From Ctenopharyngodon idella (Eukaryota > Chordata > Actinopteri > Cypriniformes > Xenocyprididae): DNA of 64,000 bases. This document shows positions 20,961-33,345 of the stretch, piece by piece. The notes under the pieces are model-generated. The model was not told the DNA's origin. It saw only the letters and a list, made by a program, of their open reading frames with translations, and searched no databases. A program made the translations under genes and the position numbers. The stretch lies in NCBI RefSeq assembly GCF_019924925.1, contig NC_067235.1, positions 32,446,001 through 32,510,000 on the forward strand, read 5' to 3'. Positions within the stretch are counted from its first letter, which is position 1. Each line of letters opens with the position of its first letter.

Positions 20961-21441
20961 AGCAAATTTATGTTTACTGAGAAACAATGAAGATACAGAT
21001 AACGACTGATATTTCTCAGTGTGCACTGTTGCACATCAGCAAGGGATGAGTGCACGCATGTGGCACGTTCATCAGAACGAACGAATATGAGAAAAGACAT
21101 GGCTTGCGGGAGCAGGCAACACTGCGTCAGACAAACAAGCCATTTAAATATTGCATTAGAAGCACAAACCCTTCCTAGCCCCCTGTAGACGTCTATCTCT
21201 TGAAGCACACTCAGTGGTCTCCTGCGTGACCAAATCAGTGCAGGGTTTAATGTCCAGCTGCCTCACTGCATTTATTACGCCTCTGATGCATTAAACACGC
21301 GTCTGGATGCGCTGTTGCTCCGGGTCACGTGTGTTAACTGACTGAGTTCAGTATTACAATAACAATACAGTACAACACTGCTAAAAATCCTGTTCCCTTT
21401 CTTTGTCTTGTTTTCAGTAAAAATATCTAAACACCCAAGAG
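20961..21441. other. No gene seen
   Basis: Non-repetitive sequence with short overlapping ORFs on the minus strand that lack any domain. It ends at a GATA/TATC microsatellite. Confidence 0.45.

Positions 21442-21496
<55 letters not shown>
21442..21496. repeat. (TATC)n microsatellite
   Basis: About 13 tandem atct units, followed at 21547-21563 by a short (ta)n run. Confidence 0.95.
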
Positions 21497-21497
<1 letters not shown>

Positions 21498-21931
21498 ATA
21501 ACGAAATAGTTATTGATTTTAGACACATTAAAATTTCCTAGATTTATATATATATATATATATAGCATCTTACAGTACTTTTCCCAGCATTCAGCAATAT
21601 CATTAAACTAAACTAATTATAGTTTTCTAAATGCTGGTACAAATTATCTCTGACCGTGGTTATACAAGGGAAAAGACAACTCACTGATGCACTTATCACA
21701 AGCTGAACTTCAGATGTTTCTCCTGTGGTTTACCACAAGCTCTTCTTCAGGCCAACAATTCTGTTCTGACATGATAAGGAGCCTCTGGAGAGAAGACAGC
21801 AGTGGAGGATCTGGAACAGACTGGATGCTCTCCAAAACCACAGGCCAGAGAATCTGTCCTCCTCTGCCAGGAGCTGGACTCTGAAGCAGACCTGCACTGA
21901 GAGATGAAGTCATTATAGCAAAGATGATCAT

Positions 21932-21942
21932 ATATATATATA

Positions 21943-21984
<42 letters not shown>

Positions 21985-21998
21985 CACACACACATATA
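21932..21998. repeat. (TA)n / (CA)n microsatellite
   Basis: Alternating tatata turns into acacacac directly beside the Tc1 remnant, which has therefore inserted at or in this TA-rich tract. Confidence 0.9.
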
Positions 21999-22362
21999 CA
22001 GTGGGTACGGAAAGTATTCAGACCCCCTTAACCACGGTCCAATCAGTATAATCAAACACAGCTGGACTCAAATGAAGGTGTAGAACCATCTCAAGGATGA
22101 TCAGAAGAAATGGACAGCACCTGAGTTAAATGTATGAGCGTCACAGCAAAGGGTCTGAATACTTAGGACCATGTGATATTTCAGTTTTTCTTTTTTAACA
22201 AATCTGCAAAAATGTCAACAATTCTGTGTTTTTCTGTCAATATGGGGTGCTGTGTGTACATTAATGAGGAAAAAAAATGAACTTAAATGATTTTAGCAAA
22301 TGGCTGCAATATAACAAAGAGTGAAAAATTTAAGGGGGTCTGAATACTTTCCGTACCCACTG
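21999..22362. mobile_element. Internally deleted Tc1-like element (cagtgggtacggaaag ends)
   Basis: Left end cagtgggtacggaaagtatt and right end aatactttccgtacccactg are perfect terminal complements. They are flanked by TA on both sides (21997-21998, 22363-22364). At 364 bp it retains subterminal sequence but no transposase. Confidence 0.9.
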
Positions 22363-22583
22363 TATATAATTATTATAAACACAAAATAATAAATAGTATA
22401 ATATAAAAATATATAAATATATTTTATTTATTACACTTTACACATACACACACCACACACTTGTAACTATAAAACTGATATTTGTCTCTTAAAAATAAAT
22501 ATAAAAATTAAATTTATTTTGTGAACATTTATAAATATATGAAATATTATAATAAAAAATAATAAATTAAATATTATACAAAA
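22363..22583. repeat. AT-rich low-complexity stretch
   Basis: Runs of aatataaaaatatataaata with a cacacacac tract. A near-duplicate of the motif ttacacaccacacacttgtaactctaaaac recurs at 23018-23050, so 22400-22580 and 22970-23150 look like a local duplication. Confidence 0.6.
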
Positions 22584-22835
22584 TACAGTCAAACCAAAAA
22601 TTATTCAGACATTTTTGATATTTTTTTTAAATATATATACACTAGTGGGTTCAGGACACTATAGTTCATTTATGTAAGTGAGGATAGCAAAATAAAGTAA
22701 ACTGTGACATATTATACCCAAAAATTCTTCATACAGTGGACTACCAGTAAAATTTATACAAATTTGGAACCAAAAATTATTCAGACACTTTGACCTGACC
22801 ATGTTTTGCTTAAGTGTTATCTGACATAATTAAGA
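22584..22835. mobile_element. Tc1-like terminal fragment (cagtcaaaccaaaaattattcagaca)
   Basis: It starts at a TA and carries the aaaaattattcagaca motif twice (near 22595 and 22770). This is typical of a Tc1 terminal repeat with internal direct repeats. The matching opposite end was not found. Confidence 0.55.
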
Positions 22836-22916
22836 TTCTTTTTTTCTGACTCATAAGTTTAACTTTAAAATCTTTTTATATTTTATTACCATTTTTTAAA
22901 ACTATAGTGATAGAGA

Positions 22917-22962
<46 letters not shown>
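22917..22962. repeat. (TA)n microsatellite
   Basis: About 22 uninterrupted ta units. Confidence 0.95.
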
Positions 22963-22964
<2 letters not shown>

Positions 22965-23150
22965 TATGGTCTTTGATAAATATAACATATAAATATAATT
23001 TATTTATTACACTTGTAATTTACACACCACACACTTGTAACTCTAAAACGTTGTCTCTTAAAAATAAATATAAATATGATATTAAATATGTGAAAATGTA
23101 TAAATATATGAAATATTATAATACAAAATAATAAATTAAATATCATACAA

Positions 23151-24511
23151 AATAATTTCTTTAAGATCTGAGCTGTGTAACATCTCAAATATTTTAGTTA
23201 ATTTAATTAAAGCCCACCTGTAGTCAATTTAATCCTTTAAAACTCATCTTTGATCACCAAAATGACATATTTAAACGTTTTTTTTTATCTGTGAAAAAAA
23301 ATTCTTAAGGCCTTAAATAGGTTGAATGTTACTCTACACCCTTGCTTGATTTATTATACGCGAATCTATGAATATGATAATTAGCCCCGCCTCCACTCAC
23401 TCACACAAGCTCAGAGATCCACTCGGTCAACTTACTTTAAGTTAAACGCTGCACAATGATATCGCTTTTTACAACGTCGGACACCTAATGGTAATTAATA
23501 TTAAAAATACAAAAATATATTTGTTTTAATAAAATCTAAAAAATATATTGTCTCTCTTTATCTTTGCTACTTATTTTGTAGTTTATTATCTTCTCTAGCA
23601 AACTATGACGGCAGCATTGACACTAATAGGTTAAAGCCTGCATATCATTTATATCAAGGGAAATCCCTGGTACACCCAGTGATGACCAACGATGGCATAA
23701 TGAGAGATGGCCGGAGTTTGTGGAAATGAAAATGCTGAGGGCACATTTGGCAGAAATGAGACATATCGCAGAGGACGTTTCAGATTTGAGTCAAGCTGCT
23801 GCTTTTAGCGGTCAGAGCGAACACATATGAGTAAGAACCAGAGTACTGAGACAGATACAGAGAGAACAGCTGTGCGTCTGACGCCCATGAACTGCCACGA
23901 GAGTAAGACACATTCTTCTGTCTGTCTGTCATCACAAAGCAGGAGAGGATCGACCTCAAATCTCCCCCTCGTATTTATATTCCAGCCCAAAACATCATAT
24001 TCTCAGGTCCACTTGAACAGCTCACAATGCACACATTGTCACAGCCGGTTCTCCTAGACGAGTTTCACCGCGCCAAATTGCACGACCTCAAAGAAGATTA
24101 AAGGAACGTCTCTCTAGCTGACTGCCATTACTCAAATGATGTGAGAAGCCAGACCTGGCAAAATTATTTAGCTATATGTGGCTGAGAGCACAGCAACGAC
24201 ACGTACAATTGGCCACCGTCATGCTTTTGTGTGGTTATAAAACCAACAGCCAGAAAAAAGTGAACAGATCTGTATTGTTCAGTAGGAAAATGTGAAGTAT
24301 TGTGCGGTGACATCAACTCCCGAAGAGTGGGAGACAGAGCCTTTTGTCATCGTGTTTGTTTGTGTCTATGTTTTTGTGAGCTAGAAGACAAAGACAAACA
24401 AGTACTTGTGCAATATCACAGTTTGACAGCATTTAAAGAAATCAGTCCCCAGACACAGTTTCAAGACAATCTTAGAAACGTATAGCTGCTACCTGAATAA
24501 AAGCTGGTTTA
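23151..24511. other. No gene seen; one possible repeat
   Basis: The segment 23385-23480 (agccccgcctccactcactc) resembles the family seen at 63350. The rest, including 23640-24480, has no transposon ends and no coding ORF that I can support. Confidence 0.4.
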
Positions 24512-25279
24512 GAGGGTTAGTTCACCCAAAAATGAAAATTCTGTCATTAATTACTCACCCTCATGTCGTTCCACACCTGTAAGACATTCGTTCATCTTTG
24601 GAACATAAATTAAAATATTTTTGATGAAATCCGATGGCTCAGTGAGGCCTGCATTGCCAGCAAGATAATTAACACTTTCAGATGCCCAGAAAGCTACTAA
24701 AGACATATTTAAAACAGTTCATGTGACTACAGTGGTTCAACCTTAATGTTATGAAGTGACGAGAATACTTTTTGTGTGCCAAAAAACAAAATAATGACTT
24801 TATTCAACAATATCTAGTGATGGGCGATTTCAAAACACTGCTTCATGAAGCTTCGAAGCTTTACGAATCTTTTGTTTTGAATCAGTGGTTCGGAGCGCGT
24901 ATCGAACTGCCAAAGTCACGCCCCCCAGTGGTGAATCATGTAACGAAGCCTCGTTTACTGACCACTGATCACTAGATATTGTTGAATAAAGTCGTTATTT
25001 TGTTTTTTTTGGAGCACAAAAAGTATTCTCGTCACTTCATAACATTAAGGTTGAACCACTGTAGTCACATGAACTGTTTTAAATATGTCTTTAGTAGCTT
25101 TCTGGGCATCTGAAAGTGTTAATTATCTTGCTGGCAATGGAGGCCTCACTGAGCCATCGGATTTCATCAAAAATATCTTCATTTGTGTTCTGAAGATGAA
25201 CGAAGGTCTTACGGGTGTGGAACGACATGAGGGTGAGTAATTAATGACAGAAATTAGATTTTTGGGTGAACTAACCCTG
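24512..25279. mobile_element. Large fold-back MITE (copy 2)
   Basis: It has the same architecture as 15521-16303, with better preserved ends: left agggttagttcacccaaaaa, right tttttgggtgaactaaccct. The palindromic core TAGTGATGGGCGATTT... is present at 24815-24974 but shortened to 160 bp. It keeps gaataaagtcgttattttg on the right arm. No coding capacity. Confidence 0.88.
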
Positions 25280-25793
25280 TAATGGCACACACATTTGAAG
25301 GAAACTCTATCGCCCCCTTGAGTGTTCAAATGATTCTCGAAAAAAATTACATGTTGCACATATTTCTAACTGATTTTTGGGAGTGCTCATGCAACAAAAT
25401 GAAGTGCAAAAGATGAGCATTAGGTGTGGAGGTTTATCCTGTCAAAAAGCATGATAGCAAATGTGTTTTGTTTGTCACAGAAGTTCTCACTGACCAAGTA
25501 AATAAGTGGTGTTTTCTGACAAGTTTTATCGCCATTCTTCATCAATAGCACACAAAATGCATCTACGGTCAACATTCACAATTGCAATTTTTTTCCACCA
25601 TGATTTTAACATGATTTCAACACTCCTGAGCAACACTTTGGTGTCATTCATGTGCATTTATCTCACAAATACAATCTTTGCAACGTGAAATGAAACCTGC
25701 ATTAGAGCAAGAACTAAAATAGGTAATATAATGTCATTAAATTACACTAAAATACCATAAAAAATCACTAATGCTAATTTGTCATGATTAATG
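25280..25793. other. No gene seen
   Basis: Non-repetitive, AT-rich sequence with a small 60-codon ORF that has no recognisable feature. Confidence 0.4.
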
Positions 25794-26220
25794 TAGGGCT
25801 GGGCAATTAATCTAATGTTATTTTCAATTACAAGTTTAGCCATAACAATTACGAAAACAAGAAAATATGTTTTATATATATATATACACATATACATACA
25901 TATACATTTATTTTTAAATTTATTTTATATTTTCATTTGAGTATATATATATATTTTTTTATTATATATATATATATATATATGTACACATTTATTTTTT
26001 ATTTTAATTTTATTTTATATACACACACACATTTATTTTTTTAAATTTTATTTTATATTTTCATTTGAGTATATATATATATTTTTATTTTATTTTATTA
26101 ATATATATATATATATATATATTCAATAAATAAATTATGTTTCCAAAGTCAATGAGTAATCAAGTTCAACATTCATGATCTCAAAATGGACCAAAATAAC
26201 CATGATTATGATTTTTGAGG
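25794..26220 (+). mobile_element. hAT-like element fragment (tagggctgggcaattaatc end) with AT microsatellites
   Basis: The left terminus is tagggctgggcaattaatct. The right part contains tgtttccaaagtcaatgagtaatca and accaaaataaccatgattatg, which also occur in the element at 53287, but the terminal tagccctA is missing. Several (ta)n runs (25870-26122) occupy the middle. Confidence 0.6.
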
Positions 26221-26619
26221 CTGATGTTGAAAGAGTCAGCACCTCGTTTGTTTGAACTCGTCAACCGATGGCAACTGCAACATGAATGACTCCAAACGAT
26301 CACACTTTATTCGTCTCTCCTGTCATTGTATCTTAAATGTGTCAATTCAAATGGGTTTTCTTGACTAGCAGGGCAGCAGATTGCAAGCATGTTCATGGGT
26401 CGTCACTGCTGGGATAAAAATACTTCCCAAAATAATTTATTCAAGGATTCCTTTTCTAGGTCAGATTTCCACGAGAACCACAGCACTATATTTACAGAGG
26501 CTGTTTCGGTGCACAGACCTTCAGACATCATGAGAGCAGCGCTGGAGGAGTGTCCAATGATTCTGTGTGCTGCCAATGACACGTGTGAACAGCTGGAGGA
26601 CGTGTGTCTTATCTCAGCT

Positions 26620-26620
<1 letters not shown>
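26221..26620. other. No gene seen
   Basis: Unique-looking sequence. The ORF at 26389-26691 runs into the poly-A tract and is not credible. Confidence 0.4.

Positions 26621-26684
<64 letters not shown>
26621..26684. repeat. Poly-A (35 nt) joined to (TA)n
   Basis: A pure A-run at 26621-26655 is followed by (ta)n to 26684. It may mark the tail of an old retrotransposed copy, but nothing upstream is recognisable. Confidence 0.9.
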
Positions 26685-26690
<6 letters not shown>

Positions 26691-27747
26691 AATTAACATT
26701 GGTCATGAGACAACCAATCTGGCATACTTTATTTCAAAACTATGGCAGAGTTTTCAGTCTTCAGAACACTTATAGGTAAAAAGTGCATGAGTCACAGATT
26801 AATCTTATGGTGTTTCTTGTCCTTTTTGGAGCAAGGACCTCAAAATACAAGATCAGAGGCTGCAGTGGAGTCTGTGCCTCAGTGGGAGTCGTCACTCCAG
26901 ACCCATAAAACCTAATAGGAGGTAAAACTCCTCACTCAGCAGCCCGCAGCTCTGCGTCTGACGCTGTGACTCCTTCCTGCTTCAAGAGGAACCACCGGAG
27001 ACCCTCACGCCAGCGCGTACAGACACTCACATTAGAGGCAAAGCCCTCAGGGACTACAACAGAGAGGAGAGGAAGGGACAGTCCAACACAAACAAACCCT
27101 TGCATTTCCTTTCCCTCCACCTTATCTTCCCTTCATCCCTCGTTTATTGTTCCTCCCCTATTATTCTCCTTGTGCTGATGCAGCTGTGAATCCAGGCCTG
27201 AACTCTAACAGACTCCATGTGTGAGGTGAGAGGCTGAATCTGCTCAGCCAAGCAGGTTTTAATGGAGCTATTCTGGAATTTTTTGTGTTACAAGAACATG
27301 AAAACTCACAGCCGGGTTTACCATGTCAGTGTTCTTAAAGGAACAGTTCATCCCAAATAAAAAAAATAACATTTTGCCTTAATTTTTGTGAATTTACCTT
27401 CACATCGTTCCAAATGTTTTTGTGTTTTTTTGTGTTTTTTTTTTTTTGTGTGTGAGAGAATATATGTTTAGATACAAGATGAAAATTATCTTTTAAATAG
27501 ATAAAGAGAGATAGATTACATTAAATGCTTTTTGAAAAGCAGTTTGCTATTTCTTTGATAATTATTATCCATTCAGTTTTCATGACCACATCAATTAGGA
27601 GATTAAATGAAATATTTTTATAGAATTGTAATAATTTTTTAAAAATAATTTTAATAATGTTTTTTTTTTATATATCTATATAGCTATTATATTTTAAATT
27701 TAAAAGTCATTTAAATAATAATTATATTTATTAATATCCATACTTCT
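26685..27747. other. Unique stretch with one MITE fragment
   Basis: A MITE end aaaggaacagttcatcccaaa is at 27338-27420. The (gtttttttgtg) low complexity at 27420-27450 and AT-rich sequence follow. No gene is seen. Confidence 0.45.
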
Positions 27748-28191
27748 TGTCACGATCACCGTCTGTTCCTGTCAGTTCCTGGACTCCATTTCCCATAATC
27801 CTCCCTGCCAATCACATGCACACTCCACACCAATCACCAATTGCCACACACACCTGTCGATCATTACCTGGACTATAAAAGACTTACACACACACCACCT
27901 CATTGCGAAGTCTTGTTAACTGTTGTTGCATTTCTGAGCGTTTATTATCCTGTCTGTTCCCGTTACTGCCTGTTACCCGTGATCGACCCCTTGCTGCCTG
28001 TCTCTGATCCTTGCCTGGTATTCTGTTTTGTGAGTGATATCTGCCTGACCTGACCATTGCCTGTATCCTGACTACGATTCTGCCTGTCCCTTGCTGTTCC
28101 TGTTTGTTCCCGTTTGACCCTGCCTGTACGACCACGTCCTTTTATAATAAAGCTTGCAAATGGATCCCCGCCTGAGTCTCGCTTCGTTACA
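27748..28191 (+). mobile_element. Solo LTR of an LTR retrotransposon (444 bp)
   Basis: It starts TGTCACGATCACCG and ends CTTCGTTACA, i.e. TG...CA. The flanks cttct (27743-27747) and cttgt (28192-28196) match at four of five bases, fitting a 5-bp target duplication. Inside are a TATAAAA box at 27874-27880 and an AATAAA signal at 28146-28151 in the correct order, so the element read on the plus strand. No internal region remains, as expected after LTR-LTR recombination. Its sequence differs from the chromovirus LTR and from the LTR at 19720. Confidence 0.85.
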
Positions 28192-28193
28192 CT

Positions 28194-28611
28194 TGTGACC
28201 CTGGACCACAAAAACAGTCTTTTTTTTTTTTTAAATTGAGATTTAGACATCATCTGAAAGCTGAATAATCTTTCCATTGATGTATGGTTTGTTAGGACAA
28301 TATTTGGCCGAGATACAACTATTTGAAAATCTGAAATTTGAGGGGGGAAAAAAATCTAAATATTGAGAAAATCACCTTTAAAGTTGTCCAAATGAAGTCC
28401 TTAGCAATGCATATCCACTCACAAAAATAACTTTTTGATATATTTATGGTAGGAAATTTAATATCTTCATGGAACATGATCTTTACTTAATATCCTAATG
28501 ATTTTTGGCATAAAAGAAAAATCAATCATTTTGACCCATAAAATATATTCTTGGCTATTGCTACAAATATACCAGTGCGACTTATGACTGGTTTTGTGGT
28601 CCAGAGTCGCA
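28194..28611. mobile_element. Inverted-repeat DNA element (tgtgaccctggaccacaaaa ends)
   Basis: Left terminus tgtgaccctggaccacaaaa and right terminus ttttgtggtccagagtcgca are near-perfect complements, 418 bp apart. It abuts the solo LTR. The family is very common in cyprinids; no coding capacity. Confidence 0.8.
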
Positions 28612-29208
28612 TTTATAATTACCATATTTTCTGGAAAATAAGTCGCACCTGACTGTCACACCGGGTCAAAACTGTATTGTTGAGAGAGAATAAAACACAG
28701 AAAAGTTGCATTGGCGCAAAAGTCACATTTTACCATTACATTAAAAAATAATGTAAAATATCAGTAAATAAAAATTACAAACATTATAAACAATATAAAC
28801 GTATTTTAGTTCCCGTCACTCAACAACAACTACTTTAAATTCAATGGTATTCAAAAATATAAGTATAAAACAAACAAATTATAATGGCAATCACTATAAG
28901 CAACATTTATTTTAAATTAGCCTAAACAAATAGATTAAAAGCAGAAACTACCAACGACAAATTTACTCTACAAATAAACATACCTCTCTCATTCAGCACA
29001 ATTGTCTTATCTAGCGAAACCATCAGCCATTTTCTAAAAAAAATATAAAGAGAAATATGGAGAAATATGGAGAAAAATCCTGGAATGTTTTCCTCAAAAA
29101 CCTTCATTTCTTTTCAACTGAAGAAAGAAAGACATAAACATCTTGGATGACATGGGGGTGAGGAAATTATCAGGAAATTTTAATTCTGAAGTGAACTAAT
29201 CCTTTAAC
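28612..29208. mobile_element. Repeat fragments: aataagtcgcacctg family and half of the taaaggattagttcac element
   Basis: 28630-28740 carries the aataagtcgcacctgac motif. 28985-29208 is the right half of the inverted-repeat element found complete at 47641-49254: ttgtcttatctagcgaaacc, tggagaaaaatcctggaatg and cttggatgacatgggggtga, ending gtgaactaatcctttaa. Confidence 0.65.
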
Positions 29209-29944
29209 GCCACAAAAGTATCATAAAAACAGTCCATATGACTTGTGAGCTTTTGAATTCATACGATAGCTTTGTGCAAGGACACAATCAAAAATCATCT
29301 CCTTTTGTGTTCTGCAGAGCAAAATAACAGCATATGGGTTTGACATAATATGAGGATGAGCAAATAATGAAAATTTTTTTGTTCCTTTAAGGAATTCACA
29401 GAGACTAGTCAGATGTTTTGTTCAATTTTGCGTTCAATAAATGAATCAGTGTTATTGTTCTGTGTGGTGACAGATTCAGGGAACTGAATAAAAGTGCGAT
29501 ACCAGTAAATTCTCATCTTACTTACAGACCTAACAGGAAGTGAGCTCATAAAGGACAGGATGTGTGCCGTTATTTCCCCTCATGAGTTGGTTCCAGAACC
29601 GGACGTGGTCTGTTTATTCAACCCTATGCTGTCCAGTACACTCAGGGTCAGATTCAAATTCAGAACTGCAGATGGTGATTGGACGAGAGGATTATACCAA
29701 TCACCAATCACACAGCGACTGAAAGTTTCAAATATGAGATGCTTGAGTGTTCCTGTTTTTGACTAGTTTGGTGGTAGCATGCATGCTTATCAAGATGTGA
29801 TCCTCAAGATGTGTCATTATGCTCTCCTTCCCACCATTATCCTGTCTTTCTGACAATTATTCTGTCCCTCCACCCTTCAAAAACAATACCTATTGTATGT
29901 GTTTATGTGTAGTATGTTTAGATGTCAAACAAAAAGGCAAAAAG

Positions 29945-29946
<2 letters not shown>
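29209..29946. other. MITE-like piece and unique sequence
   Basis: 29215-29392 resembles another inverted-repeat MITE arm (tccttttgtgttctgcagag, ending ttttttgttcctttaagg). After that no element or gene is recognisable. Confidence 0.4.
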
Positions 29947-29992
<46 letters not shown>

Positions 29993-30007
29993 TAGATAGA
30001 TAGATAG
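29947..30007. repeat. (GACA)n-(GATA)n compound microsatellite
   Basis: About eleven gaca units pass directly into gata units. Confidence 0.95.
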
Positions 30008-30794
30008 AATGAAAGACGAACGGACCAGACAGACAGACATGCTGGTCACTCTGAAATCATTTAAAAACTACAAGGGGCACTGTGTTATTCCCTTCAGCGT
30101 GTCGCAGGGCAATAGAGTTAATCCACAGCATGACGGACACCCTGTCACGCACCATTACCCCCTCAGGCTGGTCAATCCCTGTGACCTGTTGGCTTAATAC
30201 AGCCCTAAAGGTCCATCAAAGAATCCCATTATGTCAACTGTCCAACACAGACATTGACCAACAGGCCTTGTAATGAACACATAAAGGGCACCAGTGTGGT
30301 GGGCTGTGGTGTCAAAATCGACCCCTCTTGCAGGGTAATAGCGGTCGCAAAGACTAACCAGCGTGTCACAGCGAACCCTGGGGTTATGCAAGAATGGTGC
30401 CAGAGTGACGGCCTGCTTCAGACGACCACTTCACCCCCGGACGCAGGTCAGCCTGTGCCACGAAACCTAGACCACACTCACATGACTGAGAACATTAAAA
30501 CCTCTGACGGGAGCAACTGCACTTCAAAGTCAGCTGCGGCTTTCTGACCCCAATGACGGCTGAAATACTGCGTGGTTTCAATCAGAGACCCTACGGGGCA
30601 AAAATAAAAGAGATGTTTCATATGATTATAATTAAGACTTAAAAAGGTCTTGGAATGGAATAAATATGTTTGTGAAAAGCAAAACAAAAGAATTAAGAGT
30701 GTTACGACACTTTGACGTGAGCATGATGAACAGGTCATGAGGTCCAAGCAACTTGAAAACCTGCCATTCACAAACTGAACCTTGAATGTTGTTT
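30008..30794. other. Higher-GC non-repetitive block, no gene assigned
   Basis: About 30060-30560 is GC-richer than its surroundings, lacks any transposon end I recognise, and has open frames of 60-100 codons on both strands without a domain or good splice structure. It could be conserved non-coding DNA, but I cannot test conservation. Confidence 0.35.
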
Positions 30795-30795
30795 G

Positions 30796-30869
<74 letters not shown>

Positions 30870-31486
30870 GAGAAGGACGGACCAGACGGAATGAAAGACA
30901 GACAGATGGACAGATGGATCAGACGGAATGAAAGACTGAATGAATGACTGAAAGACAGACTGAATGAATGAATGATAGACGGACGGATGGACGAACCAGA
31001 CGGAATGAAAGACAGACAGATGAACAGACGGACGGATGGACCAGACGGAATGAATGACAGACAGACGGACCAGACGGAATGAAAGTCTGATGGACGGATG
31101 GACCAGACGGAATGACAGACAGACGGAATGAAAGACAGACAAACTTAATGAATGACAGACAGATAGACCAGAGAGACAGACAGACAGATATAGATAGATA
31201 GATAGATAGATAGACTGACAGACTGAATGAATGACAGACTGAATATATGACAGATGGACAGACCAAATAGACAGACAGAATGAAAGACAGACTGAATGAA
31301 TGACAGACAGACAGACCAGAGAGACAGACAGACAGATTAGATAGATAGATAGATAAATAGATAGATAGATAGATATACTGACAGACTGAATATATGACAG
31401 ATGGACGGACCAGATAGACAGACGGAATGAAAGACAGACAGACTGAATGAATAACGGACGGACGGACAGATAGATAGATAGATTTC
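30795..31486. repeat. GATA tract plus degenerate GACA/GACG/GAAT minisatellite
   Basis: A pure (gata)n tract (30797-30868) is followed by about 600 bp of units built from gaccagacggaatgaaagac, gacagac, gatggacg and gaatgaatga blocks, with further pure gata runs near 31190-31215, 31340-31375 and 31470-31484. Minus-strand ORFs here are low-complexity translations of the repeat, not proteins. Confidence 0.92.
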
Positions 31487-33071
31487 ACCCAAAAAAAATT
31501 GTTCATGACTAAAGAGGTCACAGGGCAAGTCAAACACTGAGGAATTCCTCTTGAAATGACACACAATATACTTTTAGTGTGGTTAGAGAAAGAATAGAAG
31601 AATGTTAAAGGATATGAATGCTTGATAAAACCTTATGCAAGTTTCCTTTTTCTTCTTGTTTATATTCAGTCAAGACAAATCTGACTCAGCAAACAGGAAA
31701 CATTTTGACAGGCTGGAAAAAACAAGCATCTGGGTTCACAATTTTTTTTTTTAATGGAATTCGTCCGAGAAGCCGTTTCACTCAGATATACGTCAGAATA
31801 GAGAAGAAAAGATGATCACAATTAACATTTCATGCCGACTTTAAAATTCATCTTCAACAATAAACCTCAGAAAACATGCATGAGAGCATCTGAGATATGC
31901 AACCCCAAAACAACACTCGGCATTCCTGTTTTGTGTCCACGTCCTTGTCATTCAGACCCAAACGGTGATGAAGGCGGGAGCTTGTCACACACCAGTGAAG
32001 GAAAAGGAGAAACTGGATACAAATTCACAAGAACAAGTGGCAATCTCCTGATCTCTTGTCCTTACAAGCCCGGTCCACTTAGCAACATGTTTTGGAAATG
32101 CAAAAAGGTGGTGAAGTTTCTCCGAGGGGATTCACCTGACCACAGCGACATCTAAACATCACGCTGAATGGAAGAAAGGAAGCCGAGGATGTGTTTCCTG
32201 ACTGGCACAAAGACCACGAGAGGCCACCGGAGAAAGACAAGACAATGGGACATGTCAGACAGACCACCAAAGTCTATACATATTACGGGGAATTCACTAA
32301 AAACAATACATTTAATGCTGCAAACGACAATTTATGCTACAATAATGACAAGTGCATTAAATAAACTAGTGTATTTAACACTTGATTAAACCTTGTTTTG
32401 CTCTGAAATACTAAAGCATCAGAACTGTGCAAATGACATTTAGCAGGTCACTTGTTTCTCTGGACTGCAGGAAAACAGAATGCAAATGAATGCTACCTAA
32501 AGGGTAAAAGAGTTCCCTTAATGGCTATTATTGTGAAAAATTTAGGCATGACACAGTGAAACCACATTCATGCATATCAATGCACATAATGTCGTCTAAC
32601 TTTAGCACATTAGTTACAGTATATAAAGTGAAGATTCACAGGCATCTACGAATAGATTTCATAAAAAGCCGTTTGTTCAACTGTTTGAGATTGTGCTCCT
32701 GGGGAAGTAATATGTTAGGATATTTTCATAAAAACAGAAATAAAAATAAATCTCTGATAAAGACACTTTTGATGTCTGTTTTATGTGTTGCCAAGCTTGC
32801 TCGGTTTATCAAACTTTACAGCTTCGATGTAGACTTTTAGTTGGCAAAGTTCCAGCAATCCTTTTAGAAAACATTCAATCATATGTGCCCTATAAGAAGA
32901 GTAGAGAACAGCTATAATAATGCGACATACTGAAAAAGAAAAAGAAAAAATGTGGTTATAATAAAACCTATATACTGTATATAATATATATTTGTAGTCA
33001 ATACTAAAAGAGGTGTGTGACTACACAGAAATTGAGTAAAAGTGTGACAAATAGGCATGTTCTACAATACA
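31487..33071. other. No gene supported
   Basis: A plus-strand ORF of 107 codons from an ATG at 31832 is present, with a Cys/Pro-containing but unrecognised translation and no codon or splice evidence. The remainder is AT-rich. I do not call a gene. Confidence 0.4.
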
Positions 33072-33345
33072 CTGTTTTTTGTTTTTTAAAAGAAATTGAT
33101 ACTTTTATTCAGCAAGGACACATTAAATTGATTAAAAGTGCCAGTAAAGCCATTTATAATGTTACAAAAGACTTCTATTTGAAATAAATGCTGTTCTAAA
33201 CTTTCTATTCATCAAAGAATCCTGGAAGAAAAATGTATCATGGTTTCCACAAAAATATGAAGCAGTTTTTAACATTAATAATAATCAGAAATGTTTCTTG
33301 CACAGCAAATCAGCATATTAGAAAGATTTCTGAAGGATCATGTGA
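33072..33345 (-). mobile_element. High-copy teleost repeat fragment (gatgaatagaaagttcaaaagaaca family)
   Basis: The reverse orientation carries ctttctattcatcaaagaat, atcatggtttccacaaaaat and cagcatattagaaagatttc, matching the plus-strand copy at 61445-61893. Confidence 0.7.

Noticed and set aside
21710..22055. ORFs with long alternating IYIYIY runs
   Set aside because: They translate a (TA)n microsatellite.
30768..31566. Long minus-strand ORFs rich in SVxLSFxxS repeats (up to 215 codons)
   Set aside because: They are translations of the GATA/GACA minisatellite; a repeat without stops stays open by its unit structure, not by selection.
31832..32155. 107-codon ORF with several Cys and Pro
   Set aside because: No domain, no splice signals and no family resemblance; length is within chance for this base composition.
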